64,000 nt of DNA. Source: Ananas comosus (taxonomy: Eukaryota; Streptophyta; Magnoliopsida; Poales; Bromeliaceae). Below, in pieces: positions 37,269 to 47,590 of the stretch. The translations under genes and the position numbers were made by a program. Position 1 is the stretch's first letter. Every line of letters starts with the position of its first letter. The notes beneath the pieces were generated by a model. That model was not told the DNA's origin. It worked only from the letters and a program-made list of their open reading frames with translations, and searched no databases. The DNA is taken from assembly GCF_001540865.1 (NCBI RefSeq), contig NC_033630.1:1893147-1957146 (forward strand), read 5' to 3'.

Positions 37269-38816
37269 ATGTTTTATCAATCGAGTATCCGGAACCAGAG
37301 GGCTAAAAGCTCAAAGGTTAAAAGGATACTTCAATTCACCTTACTTCTCGGTGTTTCTCTATGGCTTCTCTATCAGATGAAGCATTCGCATGATAAGAAG
37401 GCTGAGTATGAAGAAGTCGACCGCAGAAGAATTAGCCAGCTAGACAGAGAGTTATACCTGGGTCGCAAAGAGAAAGCGGGCTATGAAAGCGAGCTTGAAA
37501 TAGATAACCATGAAAAGAATTTTGATGAGATCAATGAGATCTCCAAAACAGATGAAGATAGTGGAGCTCAACCTCATGTTTTTGATCATGACGGTGAAGA
37601 GAAGGATGAAGAAAATATTTCCAATAAAGAAAATGCGGTCTTGCAGGAAGCAGAAAAAGAAAAGGAGCAACATAGTAATGAAGATGATAAGACTGATTCT
37701 TATAGTAATGGTGGAGACGAAGCAGTTGGTAATGGCACGAGTGAAGAAACTGAAGAGACCCTCAAACTTCCTAGTCAAGACGAGGATGGAAATAATTACT
37801 CGGACCAAGACAAAAATAGAAACGAAGTAGATGGTCATGATGGTCAAAACTTCAATATCGATGGGGAAAATAGTGATGATGCACCGGGTAAAGTGTCTAA
37901 CGAGGAAAACATATTAACCTCAGCTGATCAAATAGAGAATGTGTCTCTCCCAAAAGATCAAAGCAAACTGGATGTATCTAGTAATGAGGAAGTTCATGTA
38001 GGGGAGTCTGGTGAATCTAAAGGAAGTAATGATTCTGAATCCGAAACTACGAATAAAAATACGGATGAAGCAGTTGATGCTGGTGCGTCGAAAAACAAGC
38101 AACCCACCAAAGTAAATCCTAGTGAAGAGAACAATTCTATGCCAACATTTAATGATACTTCTAACGAGCAGACAATTGAACCGCAGCAAGACAATGTCAA
38201 TGCTAATTCTGAGTATGAGAATCACGAAATAAAAACAGCTGAGCTGCAATCAGACAATAATTCTGATGTTGTGACAACTATCAATGACCTGTCAGGAGAA
38301 GCAAAGACCAGCAACGAGAACAACATAGAGATGGCAACGAAAGATGGGGCATTCGATTCGAAGCTAGTTGAGCCTGAAGGAAATAATGATGTTAATGCTA
38401 TCACTGAAGTCGCCACTAACAATGGAGAAAATAAAGAAGAAGAAGACCGGTCAGCTAGCAAGGAGGGCGATAGTGCAGAGAAAGTTGGAGAGAAGGCTTC
38501 TGAGGTTGAGAATGTCGGGGACAGTTCTTCAAATGAACCCGAGAATAATGAGATTACTAATACTGTAGATTCGAGTTCCTCTCATCCGAATGAGGAGGAT
38601 ATTTTAGAGAGAAAAGCCAATGAGTCTTCCAATGGCGAGTCAGGTGAAAAAGGAGATGGTGTTTCAACAGTTGAGGATACTGATGATAATAATGCTGAAG
38701 AGATTAAGACTGAATGGAAGCCCGAGGATGGAACTAGCTCTGAATCAGGTAGTAACCTGCCCCTTTCAGGTGACAGTGTAAAAGAAGGAACCGGGCAAGA
38801 AGGTCATACAGAATAA
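37269..38816 (+). CDS. Membrane-anchored acidic protein of unknown function, 515 aa
   Basis: One coding exon with a true ATG directly after a 5'-UTR intron. The N-terminus is basic (residues 1-19), then one hydrophobic segment (about 20-36, ILQFTLLLGVSLWLLYQ), then the plant-conserved-looking MKHSHDKKAEYEEVDRR. The rest (about 60-515) is highly acidic and rich in Glu, Asp, Asn and Ser with no folded domain, and looks disordered. The layout is that of a single-pass, probably type II, protein with a long disordered tail in the Golgi or secretory route; that location is inference. I recall similar unnamed plant proteins, sometimes labelled dentin sialophosphoprotein-like because of composition, but cannot assign a function. 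A likely poly(A) signal follows at 39009. Confidence 0.85.
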   Translation: MFYQSSIRNQRAKSSKVKRILQFTLLLGVSLWLLYQMKHSHDKKAEYEEVDRRRISQLDRELYLGRKEKAGYESELEIDNHEKNFDEINEISKTDEDSGAQPHVFDHDGEEKDEENISNKENAVLQEAEKEKEQHSNEDDKTDSYSNGGDEAVGNGTSEETEETLKLPSQDEDGNNYSDQDKNRNEVDGHDGQNFNIDGENSDDAPGKVSNEENILTSADQIENVSLPKDQSKLDVSSNEEVHVGESGESKGSNDSESETTNKNTDEAVDAGASKNKQPTKVNPSEENNSMPTFNDTSNEQTIEPQQDNVNANSEYENHEIKTAELQSDNNSDVVTTINDLSGEAKTSNENNIEMATKDGAFDSKLVEPEGNNDVNAITEVATNNGENKEEEDRSASKEGDSAEKVGEKASEVENVGDSSSNEPENNEITNTVDSSSSHPNEEDILERKANESSNGESGEKGDGVSTVEDTDDNNAEEIKTEWKPEDGTSSESGSNLPLSGDSVKEGTGQEGHTE

Positions 38817-39008
38817 GAATTAGTTGGTTATTTGGTGGTCTAGAAGAATTGGACGATCTCGAAACGGAGATGTTCCACTACGTCGAGTAGAAATCGAGTG
38901 CGAAAGAGTTTCAGATTTCTTAGGTAAAATGTGTTTTCTATCACTTGGTTATTAGCATTCTTTTAAATTGGACCTAATAGGATAATTATGCCACATTTTC
39001 ATGGAACT

Positions 39009-39014
39009 AATAAA
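39009..39014 (+). terminator. Poly(A) signal AATAAA
   Basis: Canonical AATAAA about 190 nt after the stop codon of the acidic protein gene. Confidence 0.5.
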
Positions 39015-39674
39015 ATAGTTTGTCACGGAATTTTGTCATGTTTTCATGAATAACCTCTTTGAAGCGGTGTGTGTCCATAAAATTGTCATTACAGTATCAG
39101 GTTAGCGTGTAATTTATGAATCGAATTAGGAGCAGCTTACTTGGAGTTGATTTCTCAGAATTCGAATTCATGGTTATCGCAAGTTCACCATTTTTCATAT
39201 ACCAATATAGGTACTGTATGGGTTGTGTTTAGAGTTACTTTGTGTGCCTTTATATTTTTTCCATCATCAATCACTTTATCAGAAATTCCTTCCAGATAGG
39301 GAAAAGAAAAAGGAAAGTATGATTCATACAGAAACAATATTTTCGTTGAAATTAAGATGACAATTACTGGGCTATGCTGATTTTCTCTCCCATGCGCACA
39401 ACACTAACTTGTGGACAATATGATCACAGCACTATCTATAACTTTTGATTGCCTATGTGTGCCTTTATTCATTTTCTTAAATTAAAGCTATACTATAGGT
39501 TTTGTTTTTTGCATGAATTCACATTGACAATTGTTTAGGGCTATCCAGGAGACCTGAAGGCAGTGTTTGGTTCCGGAATAGAGGGGAATAAGCTCTTCTT
39601 ACCCCTTTTGTTCCCAAATAATATGTTTGGTATCCGAAAACAGTAGTTCTCGAGTTCGTGTAATAGGAACTGTT

Positions 39675-39917
39675 TTTTTTTTTTTTTGAGAGAAAGATAG
39701 CACGCTATCTGCTTCATTCATTAGGTAAATGAACTTAGCTACATAGGATGAGACAGCTGGGGCCTCAGAAAGACAAAACGAAGAAGAAAGGGGATAGAAA
39801 AAAAAGAGCAAAAAAGAAGAAGCAAAAATATTTGTCCGAACCAAAAGGAGTAGCAAAACAAGCGTCACCCTACTATGCAAAAACTGGTTTCCCTGCAAAA
39901 ATCGGTTTCTCTGCAAA
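39675..39917 (-). mobile_element. Retroposed element with the SINE tail on an unrelated body
   Basis: On the minus strand the last 70 nt match the SINE tail (AGCTAAGTTCATTTACC, then GATAGCGTGCTATCTTTCTC, then poly(A)). The upstream 170 nt (containing GGCCCCAGCTGTCTCATCC) is not the tRNA-like head. Exact 13-bp direct repeats AATAGGAACTGTT at 39662-39674 and 39918-39930 show target-primed insertion. It may be a 5'-truncated LINE that shares its 3' end with the SINE. Confidence 0.8.
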
Positions 39918-39989
39918 AATAGGAACTGTTGTTCCATCATTTTCCCTAGAATATGCTTGTTCCCAGGTGGAAATGAGGTTAATTAAAGT

Positions 39990-41333
39990 TTAAATTTAAT
40001 TTTAATTATGATATTGAATTATTATTTATTACTTAAATAATAAAATAATTAATCAATTTATTATTTATAATTAATGATTAATAATTTAATGTATTTATCT
40101 ATAAACTAATATTTATATTATCAACCATTAATATTTTTATTAATTTAATTAATTTTTTTTACTAGTTACCTAGCTAAAATTATTTACTTAACTAATTAAA
40201 AAGTTAAATTATTTTCATTATTTTATATAATATTCATAGCTAACAAATTTATTAATTTATTAAATTATTTTTAAGAATATTTTGATGTTAATTAATTAGA
40301 TAAAATAATTTTAATTTAAAATTATAACTCTTATTTTTCTCGTTTCAATCTAACCATCCAAATATTATTTATCTTATCTGTAAGAACAATTCAATTTTTA
40401 TCCAAATACAAAATTAGTCTAATTTCTGTTTATATTTGAACTTATATTTACTTCTGAAATAAACAATTTTTATTGATGTCTGAACCAAAGACAGTCGTAG
40501 TACCTTACTTTTGTATCGCTCTTTTTTAAGAGATAAAATTATCCCCTTCTGTTTTTTCGGTGAAGCAAAATGGGTCAGTAAATGCCGCTGATCTAAGATT
40601 GCAAATCACGGCCCTCACCTTAAAATTAAATTTTAGGTCGTGTGCAAAAATTTTCTGTACATCTGATTTGGACATTGTATGCTAGTGACGTGTCACTGAT
40701 CTAAGATTTGATCTAAATTCTCGAGTCTATCAAAAGCAACATAATTATTGATGTAACAATAGATTGTTTTTTTTTTTTTTTTTTGTGTGTGTGTTTAGCT
40801 TTCCAAAACCCCATTATAAATGATATTTGCATATGAACCAATAAAAACAAATCTTCATATTAATTATGTCAACGCATCAAGAATAGGACAACACGTGTAA
40901 CTCATTGCTTCTAATTACCATCGCTTTCTTTTTAAGTCAACTAAAACCCTCTCTAACACAGGAAGCTTTCAATGGTTCAATCAGAAATTTTTATTTCGTA
41001 CAAAAATATTAAAATTAAATTTCTTAAAATATCCATACTAGAATATTAAATTATTTTATTGTTTTGACTAAAACCTTTATTTATCTTTTCGTAATATAGG
41101 TGTTAACCCAAGTTCTTTAACAAAAACGAACGTTTCAACCACTACTCTATCATTCTAATATATGTATCATATTTTAATATAGGTGTTACTCCATCTTTCT
41201 CTCTCTCTCTATCTCTCTCTCTCTCTCTTTTTAGAGTTACATTGGACATTATTAACATTACTATTTAATTCATTTTTTATTAAGTTATACATGCAAACTT
41301 TACAGTAATAAAACAAAATAAAAACATTAATTT
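39990..41333. other. Very AT-rich intergenic stretch
   Basis: Dominated by AATTAATTA-type sequence (39990-40330), a poly(T)/GT run near 40767-40796 and a CT run near 41198-41230. No gene seen. Confidence 0.6.
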
Positions 41334-41712
41334 TTAGGATAAATTGAACATTTGGTCCTCAAACTATGAGGCAAGTGATAGTTTAGTCTGCAAATTTTAG
41401 TTTATTGTAATTTTTAATTCGAATCTTTAGTATTATTGTAATCAAATCGCATAACCCAACTTAGATAACTAAATATTGATGCATGGCTAATTTAAATACA
41501 ATGTGTCATTTTGACTAGTGGCTAATTATATAAATCACAATACTGTTACATGCCACCATCAATTCTATGTTTGCAATATATTAACATTTTGATAATTAAA
41601 TTTTATTATAATAATTTCGAAAGCTCGAGTAGAAATGATAATAAATTAAAATTTGAGTACCAAAATGGCATAAAAGTCATAGATTGAGGACCAAATGTGC
41701 AATTTATCCTAA
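41334..41712. mobile_element. MITE with about 35-bp terminal inverted repeats
   Basis: The left end TTAGGATAAATTGAACATTT continues GGTCCTCAAACTATGA. The right end is its inverse with two changes (GCACATTT; AATCTATGA). Size 379 bp, no ORF. Confidence 0.85.
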
Positions 41713-41775
41713 TTTTTATATTAAAATAACACTCTTTATAATCTAGCCAATGAAAAAATAGAAAAGAAATAAAAA

Positions 41776-42123
41776 AACTTCAAATACCACCATTGTGGTT
41801 TTGCACTTTCTCATTTTGTTACCCTGTGGTTTAAAATGTATCGATTTAGTACTCTGTGATTATATTTTTCTCTTTTTATTGTACGTTCTACTAATTTTTT
41901 CGTTAAATTAGTGACAAAGTAAAAATTAAAAAATACTAAAATGAATATTCGATAAACCTAGATGTGCTATCTGAAGTTTTTTTATACATAATTTAATGAA
42001 ATATTAACGAAGGAGCTGACGAAAAGGAAAAAAATGAAACCACAGAATATTAAATTGATACACATTAAATTGTAAGATACTAAAATGACAAAATAGGAAA
42101 CTACAGGGTAATATTTGAAGTTT
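41776..42123. mobile_element. MITE of the CTGTGGTTT-TIR family, 165 bp upstream of a gene
   Basis: The left AAACTTCAAATACCACC and GTTACCCTGTGGTTTAAAA pair with the right end, whose reverse complement reads AAACTTCAAATATTACCC and TTACAATTTAATGTGTATC. Inverted similarity extends about 85 bp at each end. No ORF. Its right edge lies 165 bp before the ATG of the SRPBCC gene. Confidence 0.8.
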
Positions 42124-42287
42124 GCCCCAAAAAAAAATAAAATAAAAATAATCTTCGCTTTCCAATAGATTCCCTCCCTCCTCCAGCCCTCCTTCCACTC
42201 TCTAGCCTCTATTTTTTTTAATAAAAAAAAAAAAAAAAGGAAGAAGAAAAACCTCAGCTTCGTTGTTGGCAATTGGCAATAGGTAGC

Positions 42288-42845
42288 ATGGCGGCGGCAT
42301 CGGCGCAGGAGCAGCAGGCAAGGGATGCGGAGAGCTGCAGGGCGAGATGGGCGGGGGCGGTGTCGGCGGCGCTGCCGGGCGTGCCGGCGGGGCGGGCGTG
42401 GGCGCTGCTCTCCGACTTCTTCGCCATCCAGCGCTGGCTCCCCGGGGTGGCGTCCTGCGAGCGCGCCGGCGGCGGGAGCGTGCGCCGCGTCGCGGACGCC
42501 AGCGGCGAGCAGTGGGCGCTGGAGGAGCTCCTCGCGACGGACGCGGCCGCGCGGAGCGTGCGCTACGCGGTGCTCGACAGCAGCCTCGGGCTCCGGGGCT
42601 ACACGGCGACTTTAAAAGTCGCGCCGGAGGAGGAGGAGGAAGGGCGGGGCGGGGGTTGCAGGATCGAGTGGTCGTTCGAGTGCGAGCCCGGGGAGGGGTG
42701 GAGCCGGGAGGGGTTGGCCGCGTACCTCCACGCCGGGGCCAAGGCCATGGCCGAGAGGGTGGCTGCGGCGGTGCGCGCCGACGACGCCGCCGCCGCCGCC
42801 GCCGCCGAGGAGGAGGAGAAAGCGGAGAAAGTGACTAGCAAGTAA
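42288..42845 (+). CDS. SRPBCC / Bet v1-fold protein, lachrymatory-factor-synthase-like, 185 aa
   Basis: Starts MAAASAQEQQARDAESCRAR; the ATG at 42288 has a strong context (AGCATGGCG). The open frame reaches five codons further but only to a TTG. Family features are WAGAVSAALPGVPAGRAWALLSDFFAIQRWLPG near residues 21-53, a helix leading into the pocket-forming loop, then beta-strand-like segments (YAVLDSSLGLRGYTATLKV, IEWSFECEPGEGW) and a C-terminal amphipathic helix (LAAYLHAGAKAMAERVAAAV). These are typical of plant polyketide-cyclase/START-like proteins related to onion LFS. The real ligand is unknown, and most plant members do not make the onion factor. Extreme GC content and an alanine/glutamate-rich tail contrast with the AT-rich flanks. 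Single exon. Confidence 0.85.
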   Translation: MAAASAQEQQARDAESCRARWAGAVSAALPGVPAGRAWALLSDFFAIQRWLPGVASCERAGGGSVRRVADASGEQWALEELLATDAAARSVRYAVLDSSLGLRGYTATLKVAPEEEEEGRGGGCRIEWSFECEPGEGWSREGLAAYLHAGAKAMAERVAAAVRADDAAAAAAAEEEEKAEKVTSK

Positions 42846-43001
42846 GTAAGTCTGTTGGTTCAGATCGAGTCTGCAAAACTTATAGATCCGATTATTTTTG
42901 CTTTGTACCTCCTCCTCCTCCTAAATAAGTAACAATTTAATTAGAGTTTAATTCTTGAGGCAGCGCATTCTCCTCTTTTTTTTTTATTGTTTTTGGGTAA
43001 A

Positions 43002-43775
43002 CTTTAAATACCATGCACATGATTTCACACTTTCTCATTTTTTGTAAAAAAAAAAAAATCATATGTACGCAACAAAAGAAAATAATGTAATTAAAAATTT
43101 TAAAATCAAACATCACCTGGTATTTCACTTCAAATCATTAATGATTGATCTAATTGATCTAATCAAATTAGATTTAGTTTTTCACCTTGCGCGAGTCGAG
43201 ATCACCGAAAGTCGACAATCGTTGGTAAAATTGTTCGTCCTCACTTAGCCGTGCACTCGCCCGGCCTCTACTCGCGTCCACACGAAATCACGCCTTCGAT
43301 CGAATTAGATGACCGCTTCGATCTGTAAACCGATCACGAATTAACTCTTGCGTCGATTTGAAAAAGATGAATTAATTTACTAGATGTGTTAGCAATTTTT
43401 TGAAAATCAAAACCGATATATCAATTGTGGAGGAGAGGATTGACGGTTAGGGTTTTCTATTTCTCTTGTAGTATTTTATGGTTTAAAATGTATCAATGTA
43501 ATTTATTATTTTTTTTTTCGTCAGCCCCTCCGCTAACATTTTGCTAAATTATTCACAAATAGTTTTAGAAACCCTATATATAATTTATCAAATATTCACT
43601 TTAGTATCCTTTAGTTTTATCTTTGTCACTAATTTAACGAAAAAAATTTGTGAAGGGAATAATAAAAAATAAAAATAAAATCACAAGGGTATGAAAATGA
43701 TACACTTTGAACCACAAGGTACTAAAGTGAGAAAGTGCGAGTCCACATATGACATAGATGATATTTAAAGATCTC
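43002..43775. mobile_element. MITE of the CTGTGGTTT-TIR family, split by about 420 bp of unknown sequence
   Basis: The left end (GTAAACTTTAAATACCATGC, then TTTCACACTTTCTCATTTTT) is at 43002-43049. The body resumes at about 43472 (TAGTATTTTATGGTTTAAAA) and the right end (TGATACACTTTGAACCACAA, GATATTTAAAGATC) is at 43690-43775. The intervening 43050-43471 is not recognised and contains no convincing gene. Confidence 0.65.
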
Positions 43776-43794
43776 TCTTATTCTTTTTATAATT

Positions 43795-43896
43795 GATATT
43801 TTGGATTCTAAGATTGAAGTCTAGCTACTTTATATTTGTAGCTAAATTTATTTTTGAAAGTTTATTAAAATATATGGTTTACTATCTTTCTCTAAA
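43795..43896 (+). mobile_element. 5'-truncated SINE with (AAT)n tail
   Basis: Matches the 3' half of the family (GCTAAATTTATTTTTGAAAG, then CTATCTTTCTCTAAAA) and grades into AATAATAAT. Confidence 0.55.
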
Positions 43897-43986
43897 ATAA
43901 TAATAATAACAATAATAATAATAATAATACTAATAATATTCTCTACTCTATCCGATATATCCATTTCTAAAATAATTTATAATTTT

Positions 43987-44133
43987 TTTGAGAGAAAAAG
44001 ATAACATACTAACCGCTTCATTCATTTTTTTAAAAAATAAACTTAAGCTGAAAATATAAATCAACTAGAATTCAAATTTGGGCCTTTAGATACCAACTAT
44101 CAAGCTTTTTGTCACTTGCGTTTGGACGGCCGG
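43987..44133 (-). mobile_element. SINE copy, minus strand
   Basis: Minus-strand head ACCGGCCGTCCAAACGCAAG, tail ending in ATCTTTTTCTCTC and A-run. It faces the next copy head to head. Confidence 0.75.
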
Positions 44134-44156
44134 TATTTATAACTTATTAGTTATTA

Positions 44157-44299
44157 ACCGATCGTTCCTAACGCAAGTAACAAACGATTTAACGACTAAC
44201 ATATAAGATATTAAGTTTAAAATTTAATTACTTTGTATTTTCAGCTAAATTTATTTTTTTAAAAATAAAATATTTCTTTATTACGAAGTTGCATGTTAA
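44157..44299 (+). mobile_element. SINE copy, plus strand
   Basis: Head ACCGATCGTTCCTAACGCAA, degraded B box, truncated tail (GAAGTTGCATGTTA). It is 24 bp from the opposite-strand copy, so the pair forms a long inverted repeat. Confidence 0.7.
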
Positions 44300-44966
44300 T
44301 GTGATTCGGGGGAAGCTACCGGTCAAAGGATTAGTGCCTTGAATTGCTAACTTTTGTTACATCAAAAAAGCAAAAATCACTAATATTTGGTGGTTGGAAT
44401 TGATGCAATGGTCTAAAAAACTACAAAAGTGGAGATGCCTAGGATGGAACCATCTCTAAAATCCCCACTTCCTCGAATCTCGTATGCTAATATTTTTAAA
44501 ATTAAAATTTAATTTGACAGATATAACATATGTTATCTAATCTACTTTGACAAATAAGTTGTATTTTCTTAAAAAAATATATTACATAGGCAAAAAAACA
44601 GTCTTAAAATTAATAGTTGAAAATATGCTCATATTAGTATAAGATTTTTCATATATAGAACTTCTGAATGTTATGAAATATAATAAATAAATTTATTCTA
44701 ATTTTAAGATTTTGTTATAAAATTTTTAAAAATGGGGTGCAGGAAATGTACTCATTATACACTGGTGCTAGCAAAATTTCTTATTTAATTGCCACTATCT
44801 CATCACCACAGGAGCAATGACACTGTTACAACTCTATTTTAATCAAATTGGGAACCTTTTTTTTTTTTTTTTTCGTTTAGGAGAACGCAAAGGCTATTAT
44901 TAAACTTGATGAAGAGATACAAACGCAACAAATCCCTTAACGGAGGACCAAAACGAAACAACTTGA

Positions 44967-45680
44967 GATGTAATGCCCCGTCTAGTAATTCTCATCCTAA
45001 TCGAAAATGTTTAGATCCATTAATAACTCGTTGGACTTAAATTATCGGCTCAAAATACTTAAACCAATTTATTATTTTGGTTTACAATATTTACATTTTT
45101 TTATTTTATTCTCACTCTCATCTAATTTGGGACTATTTGCAACGTTACAAACTCCTCCGGTTAAATCCTGATGTTCTCATCAGACCTCATTTCTTAGACC
45201 AAGATTGCTGGCCGATGTGAGATGCCTATCTAATAATTCCCATCATAATCGAAAATATTTAAACTCATTAGCATTAATAACTCGTTGGACCTAAATTATC
45301 GGCTCAAAATACTTAAACTACTTTATTATTATTAGGGATTATGATATTTATAACTTTCATTTTATTCCCACTCTCATCTAATTTGAGACTATTTGGAACA
45401 TCACAAACTCCTCTCGTTAAACCCTAGCGTCTCGTCAAATCTCATTTCTAAACCAAGATTGCTGGGCGATGTGAGATTGGCTCACAGTTCCGGCTGACAA
45501 ACTAGTTCTGAGATCAACTGTAACGATCCGATCTATTAGTATTAATAATTCGTTGTATCTAAATTATTGGCCAAAATATTTTAACCCCAATTATTATTAT
45601 TGTGGTGTATGATACTTATATTTTTTATTCTATTTTCATTTTCATCTAATGTGGAAATGTTTGGGACGTCACAGATGTTG
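44967..45680. repeat. Three degenerate tandem copies of a 250-300-bp LTR-like unit
   Basis: Units start near 44967 (GATGTAATGCCCCGTCTAGT), 45215 (GATGTGAGATGCCTATCTAA) and 45520 (CTGTAACGATCCGATCTATT). They share TAATAACTCGTTGGA(C/T)(C/T)TAAATTATCGG, CACTCTCATCTAATTTG and AACCAAGATTGCTGG(C/G)CGATG. They resemble decayed LTR ends in series; no ORF. Confidence 0.7.
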
Positions 45681-46075
45681 AGTCCGAAAAGATTGCAAAA
45701 GCATCGCGAACTCTATTCATGTCTATCCACCACACAGCTAGCCGTTAGGAGTCTCTTTTATCATCTCTCCCTGTCAATTGCGCTAACCTCAATAGATCAT
45801 GATCACAAAATATATAAATGGTATTTTCACATGAGAAAAAGGAGGAAATGTTTTTTTTTTTGGTAGAGAATAAATCTGTAGATAATTCGTTCATTAAAAA
45901 AGTGAAACTTTGATTACAAGCGAACAATTTTAGAGAAGCAAATAAAAACACATTTTCACAATTTCCAAAACTAAATCCAAACCTAAGAAATAAAAAAGGA
46001 AAGATATATAGATTGGTCTTCTAAACCTACACATGTACTAAAAAAGTACATCAAGCTTCTAAACTAAAAGCTTGT

Positions 46076-46602
46076 TGTCACGGTCTTAGTGTTTCTGTTC
46101 GCAAAACCCGTGCGGCGCCCGCCTTCCTGTTCAAAGATGAGTAAGTCTTCATCCCTGTTGCTAGTCTGAACCTTCGCGTCCTACGACTAAATATGCAAAA
46201 GGAATGACAAAGAGAAAGAGGCGGAGATTCTCTCAAAAAGCTAAGTACTACACTACTTTGAAAATGAAAATTACAACCTACAAACACAATCTCTCTTGTG
46301 TGTTTTGGCCTTACCCAAACCTCACTATTTATAGGCTCTTAGATACATTGAATCTAGCTTATACTAACTCGCCATTAAAGCATCCATTAACTCACCCTCG
46401 TAATAAGCCATAAGCCCAAGAGTCACCCTATTAACTTTTGGGAGTTTCATAATCCTTGAGTTTCCATCATTGATGGAAGAAGTTACAAAACCCTTCGTCT
46501 TCCCACAGCAGGTTGGGTTCGGGTCTCTTTAACGACCCGCTCCGCTAGCAGATTTGGGCTACTGTCAAGGAGAAGTCAGCGGGAAACATTTTGTCCGTGA
46601 CA
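46076..46602 (-). repeat. 3' LTR of the gag-like element
   Basis: 527 bp, same length as the 5' LTR and the same TATA block. Confidence 0.9.
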
Positions 46603-47574
46603 TTCTTTCCAACCAAACGCGCAGGCGCCCTCGTCGCGCACCGAGTCGCTCTCGGTCCGTATAGCCTTCCGCGCGATCCGTTGTGCCTTCGCGCCCGAAC
46701 AGCCCTGTTCCTCGCTCACAATGTCCACATCTGTCTCCGCACCAGCACCTAGTGCCTTGCCCCTCTGAGCAAGTGCACCAGCGAGCCTGCTGTGCGAAGA
46801 GTTCACCGGATGTGCATGTCCTCCGCGACACGCACGCGCACTCTGCCAACCTGCAGAATGCCCCGAGTGTGCATGTCCTCTGCGACACCTACGCATACTC
46901 CGCCAAGCTGCAGAACGCCTTTTGGTCCTCGCATGCTCCTTGACAAAATGACTTGCACTTTGCTTGGACGCTATCCATTTCAACGCCACATGAGACTTGA
47001 CAGTCTTACTGCTGCTCAGGCCTTCCTCCGCGAGGTCCTTAGCCTTCCCGCGCTTCACCTCCTTGTAAAGCTGCAGGGCAGTAAGGGTTGAACTCTCGTT
47101 GCGCCTTTTTACGTCCCCTATATCACGGCAATCTCCCCCACCTTTGGCCTCGCTCGCCTTTGGTGTTTCACCTCGATCGCTCTCGGTTCGCTCAGGTAGT
47201 GACTCCCTCGTCTTAAGGTCCTCGACCTCCTTGACCTCGACACCGATGTCCTGAAGCAGCACATCTCGCACATCCCGTTCGTTGTTGCGACGGGCAAGGC
47301 TCACCTTGAACTGCTCCAGACGATGGCGGAATGTTGCCATAGTTGCAACAATATCTATCTTCATCAAATAAAACCCATCCTCCAACATCCCCATATGTTG
47401 GGATAGGTCGGAGTAGCGCTCCTCCGCGCTCGCAGCAGAGTCCTCCAGCACGCCTACGCGGTCATCAAGCAAGACGGACTCTCTCGCCAGAGTCCGCGGC
47501 TCCTTACTCTTGCCGTGCTTGGTTGCCCTGGACTCAGGCACAACGTCAACGACGACAGTTTCCGACGAAAACAT
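46576..47574 (-). CDS. Gag-like ORF of the LTR element, 332 aa
   Basis: Starts at a true ATG just inside the primer-binding site and stays open for the whole interior, ending 26 nt inside the 3' LTR. Residues about 35-90 (LDDRVGVLEDSAASAEERYS, then an MGMLEDGFY and TFRHRLEQF segment) look like the N-terminal coiled coil of Ty3/gypsy Gag. The middle is charged. The C-terminal part carries a 19-residue tandem repeat and is His/Cys/Arg-rich, but no classical CX2CX4HX4C zinc knuckle is present. Gag identity is inferred from position and coiled-coil pattern, not from a clear domain match. Confidence 0.55.
   Translation of the reverse strand: MFSSETVVVDVVPESRATKHGKSKEPRTLARESVLLDDRVGVLEDSAASAEERYSDLSQHMGMLEDGFYLMKIDIVATMATFRHRLEQFKVSLARRNNERDVRDVLLQDIGVEVKEVEDLKTRESLPERTESDRGETPKASEAKGGGDCRDIGDVKRRNESSTLTALQLYKEVKRGKAKDLAEEGLSSSKTVKSHVALKWIASKQSASHFVKEHARTKRRSAAWRSMRRCRRGHAHSGHSAGWQSARACRGGHAHPVNSSHSRLAGALAQRGKALGAGAETDVDIVSEEQGCSGAKAQRIARKAIRTESDSVRDEGACAFGWKECHGQNVSR
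46811..46924. repeat. 57-bp tandem repeat, two units, inside the gag-like ORF
   Basis: Units start at 46811 and 46868, both TGTGCATGTCCTC(C/T)GCGAC. The 57-bp step equals 19 codons, so frame is kept. Confidence 0.8.
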
Positions 47575-47590
47575 GGTTCCTCCTTTAACC

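Noticed and set aside
37452..38568. Antisense and shifted frames over the acidic protein gene
   Set aside because: They are produced by its repetitive GAA/GAT codons and have no independent start context or domain.
42325..42841. Alternative frames over the SRPBCC gene (Arg/Ala/Gly-rich)
   Set aside because: Compositional shadows of a GC-rich gene; only one frame shows the SRPBCC fold pattern.
46683..47588. Plus-strand ORFs of 81-99 codons
   Set aside because: They are antisense to the gag-like ORF of the LTR element, whose primer site and TATA box fix the minus strand as sense.
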